Source: Mycobacteroides sp. CBMA 271 (lineage in GTDB: Bacteria; Actinomycetota; Actinomycetes; Mycobacteriales; Mycobacteriaceae). Taken from it: 64,000 nucleotides of DNA. Under the pieces are notes generated by a model. That model saw only the letters and a list, made by a program, of their open reading frames with translations, did not search any database and was not told the DNA's origin. The DNA is taken from NCBI RefSeq assembly GCF_009729205.1, contig NZ_VTHB01000008.1, positions 1-64,000 on the forward strand, given 5' to 3'. Within the stretch, counting starts at the first letter, position 1. Each line of letters begins with the position of its first letter. Positions 35,288 through 43,582 of this stretch are shown here, in pieces. The position numbers and the translations under genes are program-made.

Positions 35288-38131
35288 GTGCCTTTGCTTG
35301 CCATTCTGCTTGCGCATGCCCTGGCGGCTGCGGTCGCGCCGCTACTTGTTGCGCGCGCCGGCCGAGTGGCGTTCTACCCCCTTGCCCTGGTCCCATTGGG
35401 TTCGCTGATCTGGGTATTGGCACGATGGCCGGGCGACGGTGCAGACGTCCGAGTAGACGTCCCGTGGGTACCCGAGCTGGCGATGGACATCTCGTTGCGC
35501 TTCGATTCGCTCGCCGCGATCATGAGCGTCCTGGTGCTCGGCATCGGGTCCCTGGTGCTGTTCTACTGCGCAAGCTACTTCCGCCATCGTGACGGCCACA
35601 CCGAGCCGCGGCTCCCGAGCTTCGCCGCCGAGCTGGTGGCGTTCTCCGGCGCCATGTTCGGCCTCGTCGTCAGCGACAACCTGCTGCTGCTCTACATCTT
35701 CTGGGAACTGACGACCGTCCTGTCCTTCCTTCTGGTGGGGCACTACGCCGAGCGACTCGCGAGCCGTCGCGCCGCGGTCCAGGCACTGCTCGTAACCACC
35801 GCCGGCGGTCTGGCGATGCTGGTCGGGGTCATCGTGCTCGGCCATGTGGGCGGCAGCTTCTCGCTATCCGATCTCATCGCCCACCCCCCGTCGGGGATGG
35901 CGGCCAATGTCGGTCTGGTACTGGTGCTCATCGGCGCATTGAGCAAGTCCGCCATTGTGCCCGTACACTTTTGGCTTCCCGGCGCCATGGCGGCACCCAC
36001 CCCGGTCAGCGCCTACCTGCACGCCGCGGCGATGGTGAAAGCCGGCATCTATTTGTTGGCCAGGATGTCGCCCGGGTTCGCCGAGGCGACGCCTTGGCGG
36101 CCGACCATTCTGGTGTTGGGCATCGCCACCATGATCCTGGCCGGCTGGCGGGCACTGCGTGAGTACGACCTCAAGCTGATCTTGGCCTTCGGCACGGTAA
36201 GCCAGCTCGGATTCCTGGTGGTACTCACCGGAACCGGCGATCCCGACATCCTGCTGGCCGGCCTGGTCATGCTGTGCGCACATGCGTTGTTCAAGGCCAC
36301 GCTGTTCATGGTGGTGGGCATCATCGACCACACGGTCGGCACCCGCGATATCCGCAAGCTGGCCTGGCTAGGAAATCGCGAACCCGCGCTACTCGTGATC
36401 GCCGGGCTCGCCGCGGCGAGCATGGCGGGGGTGCCGTTGACCCTCGGGTTCGTCGGCAAGGAACTTGCCTTCGCCACGGTGCTGCACAGTCGGGTGCTCG
36501 GTTCGGCGGCGCCGTGGGTGCTGGCGGGAATCGTCATCGGGTCGATGTTCACCATCACCTACAGCATGCGGTTCATGTGGGGCGCATTCGCGCGCAAGGG
36601 CTTACCTGAGCCGAGTGCTCGTGTGCACGGATTGCACGCACCGGCACCGGTATTCCTGGTGGCGCCCGCGCTGCTGTCGGTGGCGGGAATAGCGGCCGGA
36701 GTGCTGCCCGACTGGCTGAACTGGGCGCTGGGCAGCTACGCCAATCCCATTGACGCACATATCGCGATCTGGGAGGGCTTCGGACTTCCCTTGCTGCTCA
36801 CCGTGATCGCCTTCGCGGTCGGCATCTTTGCCTTCTTCTCACGAGGACGCCTACGCCGGGCGCGGCTCGCCGTCAACCCCTTGGGGAACGCCGACCGCGG
36901 ATACGATGCCGTGCTGCGCGGCGCCGATGTGCTGTCACAGCGACTGACCGCGCTGACCCAGCGCGGCTCGATCCCGTTTACCCAGGCCACCATTCTGGTG
37001 ACCCTGGTGACGCTGCCGACAATCGTGCTAGCCGTCGGCGACCGCGATCAGGCACACCTGAAACTGTGGGATTCCCCGCTGCAGGCCGTGGTGGGCGTGC
37101 TGATGCTCGCGGCCGCCATCGGTGCGACGGTCATGCGTAACCGCCTCGCCGCGGTGCTGCTGGTGGGCATCACCGGATACGGGACGGGCACCATCTTCGC
37201 CCTGCATGGGGCGCCCGATCTCGCACTCACCCAGTTCCTCGTCGAAACCCTCACACTGGTGATCTTTGTGCTGGTGTTGCGCGCCCTGCCCGCCGAATCG
37301 GATGTTCGGCAGGCCAACAGGTTCCGGTTGCCCCGTGCCGTGCTCGCGATCGCGGTCGGATGCACCGTGACCACACTCGGGGTGTACGCGATGGCGGCAC
37401 GACGCGATCGCCCCATCGCCGACCTGCTCCCCGAGGCAGCGTATCTACGCGGGCACGGGGCCAACACCGTGAATGTGTTGTTGGTGGACATCCGCGCCTG
37501 GGACACCCTCGGCGAGATCTCAGTGCTGCTGGTCGCCGCGACGGGGGTTGCCTCGTTGATGTTCCGGCACCGGCGTTTTGGACGAGCCCCCAGGGTTGGC
37601 GACGCCGCCGGACAGCCCGATGTGGTGGTGGCATCTGGCAGCTGGCTGCGTGGCAGCGAGCTACGCGATCCGAAGCACCGGTCGTTGGTCCTCGAGGTAG
37701 CGACGCGGCTGATCTTTCCCCTTGTCATGGTGTTGTCGATCTACTTCTTCTTCGCTGGACACAACGTCCCAGGTGGAGGATTCGCGGGCGGCCTCACCGC
37801 CGGCCTGGCCCTGGTGCTGCGCTATCTGGCCGGCGGGCGATACGAGCTGGGTGAGACCCTGCCATTCGATGCGGGGAAGATCCTCGGACTCGGACTTGCC
37901 TTCTCCGGCGGCACCGCACTGGCGTCCATGCTGCTGGGCGCGCCCGTATTATCTTCAGCCACAATACAATTCGACCTCATCGGATTCGGGCACGTCAAGA
38001 TCGTGACGGCGCTGTTCTTCGACCTTGGCGTATACCTGGTGGTGGTCGGCCTGGTGCTCGATGTGCTGCGCAGCCTGGGAGCGCGCCTAGACGTCGAGCT
38101 GGAAGAGACCCCGCGGCAGGTGCATGCATAA
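35288..38131 (+). CDS. mnhA: Na+/H+ antiporter subunit A with fused MnhB domain
   Basis: The 947-residue polytopic membrane protein has the proton-channel part (about residues 100-420) matching NuoL/MrpA: FWELTTVLSFLLVGHY, HAAAMVKAGIYLLARM and FGTVSQLGFLVVL. The C-terminal MnhB-like domain (about 800-940) includes VPGGGFAGGLTAGLALVLRYLAGG, a motif of the separate MnhB subunit; no mnhB gene follows, so A and B are fused. The complex couples proton entry to sodium or other cation export. It starts at a GTG after GACGG; a TTG two codons on is also possible. Confidence 0.95.
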   Translation: MPLLAILLAHALAAAVAPLLVARAGRVAFYPLALVPLGSLIWVLARWPGDGADVRVDVPWVPELAMDISLRFDSLAAIMSVLVLGIGSLVLFYCASYFRHRDGHTEPRLPSFAAELVAFSGAMFGLVVSDNLLLLYIFWELTTVLSFLLVGHYAERLASRRAAVQALLVTTAGGLAMLVGVIVLGHVGGSFSLSDLIAHPPSGMAANVGLVLVLIGALSKSAIVPVHFWLPGAMAAPTPVSAYLHAAAMVKAGIYLLARMSPGFAEATPWRPTILVLGIATMILAGWRALREYDLKLILAFGTVSQLGFLVVLTGTGDPDILLAGLVMLCAHALFKATLFMVVGIIDHTVGTRDIRKLAWLGNREPALLVIAGLAAASMAGVPLTLGFVGKELAFATVLHSRVLGSAAPWVLAGIVIGSMFTITYSMRFMWGAFARKGLPEPSARVHGLHAPAPVFLVAPALLSVAGIAAGVLPDWLNWALGSYANPIDAHIAIWEGFGLPLLLTVIAFAVGIFAFFSRGRLRRARLAVNPLGNADRGYDAVLRGADVLSQRLTALTQRGSIPFTQATILVTLVTLPTIVLAVGDRDQAHLKLWDSPLQAVVGVLMLAAAIGATVMRNRLAAVLLVGITGYGTGTIFALHGAPDLALTQFLVETLTLVIFVLVLRALPAESDVRQANRFRLPRAVLAIAVGCTVTTLGVYAMAARRDRPIADLLPEAAYLRGHGANTVNVLLVDIRAWDTLGEISVLLVAATGVASLMFRHRRFGRAPRVGDAAGQPDVVVASGSWLRGSELRDPKHRSLVLEVATRLIFPLVMVLSIYFFFAGHNVPGGGFAGGLTAGLALVLRYLAGGRYELGETLPFDAGKILGLGLAFSGGTALASMLLGAPVLSSATIQFDLIGFGHVKIVTALFFDLGVYLVVVGLVLDVLRSLGARLDVELEETPRQVHA

Positions 38132-38595
38132 TGACCAATCTCGGACTGCTCATCATCATCGGCGCGCTCACGGCGTGCGGCGTCTACCTGATGCTCGAGC
38201 GCAACCTGACGCGCATGGTGTTGGGCCTGCTTCTGATCGGCAATGCCGTGAACCTGCTAATCCTCACGGTGGGTGGCCCGTCGGGCAATCCTCCGATCAT
38301 CGGGCGACAGTCCGCCGGCCGAGACACCGTGGCAGATCCGTTGGCGCAGGGCATGATCCTCACCGCCATCGTCATCACCATGGGCGTCGCGGCATTCGCG
38401 CTGGCCCTCATCTACCGCATGTTCACTCTGGAAGCCGACGATGTCGTGGATGATGACGCCGAGGACGCACGCGTCGCGCAGGAGCCACCGGAACCGGTCA
38501 CCGATGACGATGAGGAGCACCGGGAAGAAGCCGGATCCCTCGACGAGGACTCCCCCACCGAGCTCGATGCGCTACCAGTGGGTGAGAAGCCATGA
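38131..38595 (+). CDS. mnhC: Na+/H+ antiporter subunit C
   Basis: The 154-residue NuoK-like subunit has three transmembrane helices (LLIIIGALTACGVYLML, VLGLLLIGNAVNLLILTVG and ILTAIVITMGVAAFALALIY). The conserved ERNLTRMVLGLLL part lies near residues 24-36. The last 45 residues form an extra acidic tail (DDVVDDDAEDARVAQEPPEP and more) not found in the usual 110-residue subunit; it probably sits in the cytoplasm. It starts at the overlap with mnhA (ATAATG) and overlaps mnhD by ATGA. Confidence 0.94.
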   Translation: MTNLGLLIIIGALTACGVYLMLERNLTRMVLGLLLIGNAVNLLILTVGGPSGNPPIIGRQSAGRDTVADPLAQGMILTAIVITMGVAAFALALIYRMFTLEADDVVDDDAEDARVAQEPPEPVTDDDEEHREEAGSLDEDSPTELDALPVGEKP

Positions 38596-40193
38596 GTGCC
38601 ATGACTGTTCTCACGCCGCTCCCGGTCCTCATCCCCACGACCGCGGCCGCATTAACCCTCATCGCTGGACGTCGTCCCCGACTGCAATTGCTGATCACCG
38701 TCACCGCGCTGACCACCGTGCTCGGGGTCTGTGTGGCATTGCTGTACCTGGCGGACCGCGATGGCACCTTCGCGCTGGCCGTCGGCGGATGGGGGCCCAC
38801 CCCGGACCGGCTGGGACCGCTCGGCATAACCCTTGTGGTGGATCGCCTTTCGGCGATGATGCTGGTGGTATCGGCCATCGTGCTGCTGGCGGTGGTGCTG
38901 TACGCGGCGGCGCAGGGTATCCGTGACGGCGATGATCGCCAGCCGGTGTCGATCTTCCTGCCCACCTATCTGGCGCTGTCGGCGGGCGTGTGCAACGCCT
39001 TCCTCGCCGGCGACTTGTTCAATCTGTATGTCGGATTCGAGGTTCTGCTGGCCGCGAGCTTCGTGCTGCTGACCATCGGGGCCAGTGCCGACCGAGTGCG
39101 CGCAGGCATCTCGTATGTGATGGTCTCGATGATGTCCTCGGTGGTCTTCCTGCTGGGCATCGCCTTCGTGTACGCGGCCACCGGAACCCTGAACATGGCC
39201 GAAATCGCGGTGCGCGCAGACGGTATCCCGTCGGGCACCCGGATGGCGATCTTCGCGGTGCTGCTCATCGGCTTCGCCATCAAGGCTGCCATCTTCCCGC
39301 TGTCCACCTGGCTGCCCGACTCGTACCCCACCGCTCCGGCACCGGTCACCGCAGTCTTCGCGGGCTTGCTTACCAAGGTGGGTGTGTACGCGATCATTCG
39401 CGCGCATTCCCTATTGTTCCCCGGCGGCGTCCTGAACACCGTACTGCTGGTAGCGGCACTGCTCACCATGATCGTCGGCATCCTGGGTGCCATCGCGCAG
39501 AGCGATATCAAACGACTGCTGTCCTTCACCCTGGTCAGCCACATCGGGTACATGGTGTTCGGCATCGCGCTGTCCAACGAGCTCGGCATGTCGGGGGCTA
39601 TTTTCTATGTGGCACACCACATCATCGTGCAGACGACCCTGTTCCTGGTGGTCGGCCTGATCGAACGACAGGCCGGGGCATCGTCGTTGAACCGGCTGGG
39701 CGGCCTGGCCGCCGCGAGCCCCCTGCTGGCCTTCGCCTTCCTGGTGCCCGCGCTGAATCTCGCTGGCATCCCACCGTTCTCGGGGTTCATCGGCAAAGTC
39801 GCACTGCTGGAAGCGGGATCCCTGCAGGGCTCGGTGCTGGCATGGACGCTCGTGGCGGGGGGCACCGTGACGAGCCTGCTGACCCTGTATGCGGTGGCCC
39901 GGGTGTGGACCAAGGCGTTCTGGCGCCCACGTGCCGATGCGCCCGAGGGCGATCTCGCCACTGCGGCGCCTTCCGCTCTTCTCGACGACGCCGTGGATGT
40001 GGCCTACGTCGATCGGGAAGATGTGGGCCGGATGCCGATCGGGATGCTGGCACCCACACTGGGCCTGATCGCCGTCGGCGTGGCCCTTACGATCTTCGCG
40101 GGACCCATCATCGGCATTAGTGACCGCGCTGCCGCTGAGGTTCGTGACCGTGCGGTGTACATCAGCGCCGTCCTTGGCGGTGGTGCGCGATGA
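38592..40193 (+). CDS. mnhD: Na+/H+ antiporter subunit D
   Basis: The 533-residue NuoN/NuoM-like subunit has about 14 transmembrane helices. The conserved proton-channel residues are visible in FNLYVGFEVLLAASFVLL (Glu) and FAIKAAIFPLSTWLPDSYP (Lys); a further channel region is SDIKRLLSFTLVSHIGYMVFG. It forms the second channel module of the Mrp complex. The start overlaps mnhC by ATGA, and the stop overlaps mnhE, as through the whole operon. Confidence 0.95.
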   Translation: MSAMTVLTPLPVLIPTTAAALTLIAGRRPRLQLLITVTALTTVLGVCVALLYLADRDGTFALAVGGWGPTPDRLGPLGITLVVDRLSAMMLVVSAIVLLAVVLYAAAQGIRDGDDRQPVSIFLPTYLALSAGVCNAFLAGDLFNLYVGFEVLLAASFVLLTIGASADRVRAGISYVMVSMMSSVVFLLGIAFVYAATGTLNMAEIAVRADGIPSGTRMAIFAVLLIGFAIKAAIFPLSTWLPDSYPTAPAPVTAVFAGLLTKVGVYAIIRAHSLLFPGGVLNTVLLVAALLTMIVGILGAIAQSDIKRLLSFTLVSHIGYMVFGIALSNELGMSGAIFYVAHHIIVQTTLFLVVGLIERQAGASSLNRLGGLAAASPLLAFAFLVPALNLAGIPPFSGFIGKVALLEAGSLQGSVLAWTLVAGGTVTSLLTLYAVARVWTKAFWRPRADAPEGDLATAAPSALLDDAVDVAYVDREDVGRMPIGMLAPTLGLIAVGVALTIFAGPIIGISDRAAAEVRDRAVYISAVLGGGAR

Positions 40194-40759
40194 AGACCCT
40201 GGCCAGATACGGCCCGCGCGAAATTGCGCTACGGGCCTGGATTCTGGTGTGGCTGGTGCTGGTCTGGACCATGCTGTGGGGCAACTTCTCGGTGGCGAAC
40301 ACCATCACCGGGCTGCTGGTGGCCTTGGCGATCACCGTGTTACTACCCATGCCCCGACTGCCCGTTGAGGGACGGCTGCATGTGGCGTCCATGGTCCGGT
40401 TGGCGTTCACCGTCTTCTGGTACTCGGTGCTGTCCAGCCTGCAGGTCGCCTGGCTGGCCATCAGGCCGGGGCCACCGCCGTTGAGTGCCGTACTGCGGGC
40501 ACAGATTTCGGTGAAGTCGGATTTGGTTATGGCGCTGCTTCTCAACACGTTGACGATCATTCCGGGGTCAGTGGTCCTCGAGATAGATCAGGAGCGCCGG
40601 CTGGCATACGTGCACGTGCTGGATGTGGGCTCACCGAAAGCCGTGGCGGGCTTCTATTCCCAATTACGGAAATTGGAAGCACTTTTCATCGCGGCCTTCG
40701 AGAGAGACGTCGACTGGCACCCCGAAATCGACGAGTCCGAGACGAGGGAGGGAATATGA
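40190..40759 (+). CDS. mnhE: Na+/H+ antiporter subunit E
   Basis: The 189-residue subunit has two N-terminal membrane helices (LRAWILVWLVLVWTMLWG and ITGLLVALAITVLLP) and a cytoplasmic domain with TLTIIPGSVVLEIDQERR and YVHVLDVGSP, the MnhE family core. Its role is structural within the Mrp complex. The C-terminal extension after residue 150 is charged. It is in the same overlapping operon (ATGA at both ends). Confidence 0.94.
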   Translation: MKTLARYGPREIALRAWILVWLVLVWTMLWGNFSVANTITGLLVALAITVLLPMPRLPVEGRLHVASMVRLAFTVFWYSVLSSLQVAWLAIRPGPPPLSAVLRAQISVKSDLVMALLLNTLTIIPGSVVLEIDQERRLAYVHVLDVGSPKAVAGFYSQLRKLEALFIAAFERDVDWHPEIDESETREGI

Positions 40760-41046
40760 GCCTCGTATGGCAGATCGCCGCGGTGCTGCTCGTTGCCGCA
40801 GCGACCGTCACGATGTACCGACTGCTCGCCGGACCGAATACTCTGGACCGACTGGTCGCCGTGGACACCCTGGTCGCCGTCACCATGTGCGGACTTGCGG
40901 CGTGGGCGGCCTACAGCCTGGATTCCACTGTGCTGTACGGGATTGTTGCGTTGTCGCTGATTAGTTTCATCGGCTCGGTGAGCGTGACCCGGTTCCGCGT
41001 GCCCGATACCGCGATCGATCCTCACGACGAGAGAGGACGCCGATGA
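40756..41046 (+). CDS. mnhF: Na+/H+ antiporter subunit F
   Basis: The 96-residue subunit has three transmembrane helices. RLLAGPNTLDRLVAVDTL at residues 21-38 is the MnhF signature, with the conserved Asp in a membrane-facing loop; it is followed by ALSLISFIGSVSVTRF. It is a small subunit of the Mrp complex, sometimes linked to bile-salt or cholate efflux in other bacteria. It overlaps mnhE and mnhG by ATGA. Confidence 0.94.
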   Translation: MSLVWQIAAVLLVAAATVTMYRLLAGPNTLDRLVAVDTLVAVTMCGLAAWAAYSLDSTVLYGIVALSLISFIGSVSVTRFRVPDTAIDPHDERGRR

Positions 41047-41369
41047 ATGCATTCCTCGACGGCCTCTCCGGTGCACTGGTCTTGTTCGGTTCGGTACTGG
41101 CCTTGACCGCCGCCATCGGTGTGGTGCGCTTCCCAGACACCTTGGCCCGCATGCATGCCGCGTCCAAGCCACAGGTGTTGGGGCTGCTGCTGGTGTTGAC
41201 CGGTGCCGCGCTGCGGCTTCGGGGACATACCGATGTCAGCATGATCGTATTGGCCGGGCTGTTCACCATCATCACCGCGCCGGTGGTAGCACATCGGGTG
41301 GCGCGGTTGGCGTACCGCGAGCGGAGCATCCGCGATGATTTGATGACAACGGACGAGCTGGAGCGTTAG
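41043..41369 (+). CDS. mnhG: Na+/H+ antiporter subunit G
   Basis: The 108-residue subunit has three membrane helices. GVVRFPDTLARMHAASKPQV at residues 26-45 is the MnhG signature. It is the last gene of the mnhA(B)CDEFG operon. Its end overlaps the stop of the convergent EspI-like gene by 4 bp; no terminator hairpin is visible between them. Confidence 0.94.
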   Translation: MNAFLDGLSGALVLFGSVLALTAAIGVVRFPDTLARMHAASKPQVLGLLLVLTGAALRLRGHTDVSMIVLAGLFTIITAPVVAHRVARLAYRERSIRDDLMTTDELER

Positions 41370-43354
41370 CCCCAGCTCGTCTGCCGGGTGTTTCCACCCT
41401 CGTAGAAGCCATCGGCGACGGCGGCGGCCAGCTCCATGAATGCCATCCGAGCCTTCTTGCCCATCAGCTCCAGTGAGATCTCTGATCCCTCCGACAGGTG
41501 GTTGTCGAACGGGATGATGTGCACCGCGCGGGCACGCGTCAGAAAGTGCCGGCTCAGCTGCTCAAGGTCGATCGATGACGCGCCCGGCCGAGATGAGCTG
41601 ATGGCTACCACCGATTGACGCACCAGATGCGAATACCCGTGGTGGTCAAGCCAATCCAAGGTCGCCAGGGCGCTGCGCGCACCATCGATGGCAGGCGATG
41701 TCACAAGCACAATCGCGTTGGCTTCGCCCAGCACGCCGGCCATCGCCGAGTGCATGAGCCCGGTACCGCAATCGGTCAGGATGATGTTGTAGAAGCGCTG
41801 CAGGATCCGCATCGCCGCGAGGTAGTCGGCTTCCGAGAATAGTTCCGATGCCGCCGGATCACGCTCCGAGGCAAGCACTTCCAAGCGGCTGGCGCTCTGC
41901 GAGGTGTGCCTGCGCACATCGGAGTACCGGTGAATATCGGGATCGCGCAGGAGGTCTCGCGCCGTGGAGCGCGTCTCGTCCGGGCCGCGCTGGGCGAGTG
42001 TCCCGAAGTCGGGGTTGGCGTCGACAGCGATCACCCGGTCACCACGCAGTGAGGCGAAGGTGGCGCCCAGGGAGAACGTGGTGGTGGTCTTGCCCACGCC
42101 GCCCTTGAGCGACAGCACGGCAATCCGGTAATCACCGCGGACCGGCGCGTTGATCCGGTCGATCAAATCACTACGATGCGACTCGTCCGTCGACTCGCCG
42201 GGGTTGATCGCTCCACCGGAGAGCCGGTGAACAGCCTTGCGCCACCCGCTCCTTGGCAGTGGCTTCACCGACCTGATCAGACCAAGCTGATCATGGCTCG
42301 GCCCCTGCGGTCGCGGCGGCTGCTGCGGCTGCATCGGACGGCGCACTGGAATCTCGGGCCGCGCGGCGGTGAACGGCGTCTGGCCCGGCACATAGCCCAC
42401 CGGGCCTCCCGGTGCCCGTGGTGGCGCGGCCGGCGCATTCCAGTCCCCCCGCGGGAACATTTCGGGCGGGGCTGCCGGTGACGGTGACGGTAGGAACGGT
42501 TGCGCCGCCCACGGATTCGCGGGCGGCGTGCTGGAGGGCGCTGTTTGGGGGGCCTGGCCGCCCCACGGCGTCATACCCGCCGGAATCATTGACGACGCGT
42601 CGTCGGGCCGAGCCTGCGCGGCCGGTTCCACGCGCTCGGGGACTGGCGGAACCTCGGCGGGCGCCTGCTCCCGGGGTGTCTCCTCCCCAGACCGCTCTTC
42701 GCTGGGCCGCTCTTCCCTGACCGGCTCGGGAGGAGCCGCCCCGACGGCAGGCTCGGGCACCATTGCGGAGGCGGGCCACGCAGGCAGTTCACTCGCCGGT
42801 TCCGGCGCGAGCGGCTGTGCAAAAGGTGCCGCGGCCTCGATCGGCGCCGGCGGCTGCGCCGCGGGCCCAGCCTCCGGCGGAACGTAGTAGTTCTGCGGCG
42901 GCGCATAGTAATTCTGCGGTGGCGGGTAGTTCTGTGGTTGTTGGTAGTTCTGCGGTTGTTGGTAGTCCTGTGGTTGTTGATAGCCCTGCGGTGGCTGCTG
43001 AACTGGCGCGCCGTAGCCCTGAGGCGGACCCGGCGGGGCCGGGTTTTGGTACTGCGGCATGCCATGCGCGCTCAATGGATCGGGTTCCCATGTCGGGTTC
43101 ATCGGCCGCTGGTTGCTGCGCTGATGATTCCGCTGACGCCGAGACAGCTTGGGAGCCTTGGGCAACGGGGGCGGCGGTTGGAGCGTCGGCTGCGGGAAGT
43201 AGTCGGCGCTCGGCGGAACGAACTCCTGGTTCGAATTCTTGGATCGACGGAACGGACTGCCCTTGGTGTCCTGGCCCAGCCCATCCGCGATGGGCTCACG
43301 CCACGGTCCGCTGGGCGGTGGCGAATCGGGTGCGTTGTCCTTGGAATCAGCCAT
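41366..43354 (-). CDS. EspI-like protein: proline-rich N-domain plus MinD/ParA ATPase
   Basis: The 662-residue protein has residues 1-370 that are low complexity, with many Pro, Gln and Tyr-Gln-Gln-Pro repeats (120-165). GWRKAVHRLSGGAINPGES marks the junction near residue 380, as in EspI (Rv3876) of ESX-1. The C-terminal 270 residues are a MinD/ParA ATPase with deviant Walker A KGGVGKTTTT near 415, VIAVDANPDFGTL and LTDCGTGLMHSAM. EspI links energy state to ESX-1 secretion; here no ESX core genes are adjacent. It follows a homologue and a small coupled gene in one operon. Confidence 0.88.
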   Translation of the reverse strand: MADSKDNAPDSPPPSGPWREPIADGLGQDTKGSPFRRSKNSNQEFVPPSADYFPQPTLQPPPPLPKAPKLSRRQRNHQRSNQRPMNPTWEPDPLSAHGMPQYQNPAPPGPPQGYGAPVQQPPQGYQQPQDYQQPQNYQQPQNYPPPQNYYAPPQNYYVPPEAGPAAQPPAPIEAAAPFAQPLAPEPASELPAWPASAMVPEPAVGAAPPEPVREERPSEERSGEETPREQAPAEVPPVPERVEPAAQARPDDASSMIPAGMTPWGGQAPQTAPSSTPPANPWAAQPFLPSPSPAAPPEMFPRGDWNAPAAPPRAPGGPVGYVPGQTPFTAARPEIPVRRPMQPQQPPRPQGPSHDQLGLIRSVKPLPRSGWRKAVHRLSGGAINPGESTDESHRSDLIDRINAPVRGDYRIAVLSLKGGVGKTTTTFSLGATFASLRGDRVIAVDANPDFGTLAQRGPDETRSTARDLLRDPDIHRYSDVRRHTSQSASRLEVLASERDPAASELFSEADYLAAMRILQRFYNIILTDCGTGLMHSAMAGVLGEANAIVLVTSPAIDGARSALATLDWLDHHGYSHLVRQSVVAISSSRPGASSIDLEQLSRHFLTRARAVHIIPFDNHLSEGSEISLELMGKKARMAFMELAAAVADGFYEGGNTRQTSWG

Positions 43355-43360
43355 CTCAGA

Positions 43361-43582
43361 TCACTTCGCCATCATTCCGAGTACATCCGTGCGTGCCGAC
43401 TTCACGTCAACGGCCTCGATTCGCCGCAACGCATCTTCACTAAGATCCTCAACCCCCCACACCATGTTCCTCATTGAGCCTGAATTCTCGTTCCTCTTCG
43501 GCAGATTCGATGACGTTCCAGACAAACCGGCCGCTGCCAGTGATATCGATGTTCCGCCGCAGCAGACCTGCTTGGTGCTCAT
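43361..43582 (-). CDS. Small coupled protein between two EspI-like genes
   Basis: The 73-residue protein starts at an ATGA overlap with the upstream EspI-like gene and ends 6 bp before the next one, so it lies inside the operon with tight coupling. The N-terminal half is rich in Ser, Gly and two adjacent cysteines (KQVCCGGTS); the C-terminal half is helical and charged (LSEDALRRIEAVDVKSARTD). No family is recognised. It could be a partner of the ATPases or the decayed rest of a longer gene. Confidence 0.6.
   Translation of the reverse strand: MSTKQVCCGGTSISLAAAGLSGTSSNLPKRNENSGSMRNMVWGVEDLSEDALRRIEAVDVKSARTDVLGMMAK

Noticed and set aside
42900..42990. CRISPR-like short repeats
   Set aside because: The TGGTTGTTGGTAG-type repeats are the coding of a Gln-Pro-Tyr repeat in the EspI-like protein; there are no regular spacers.
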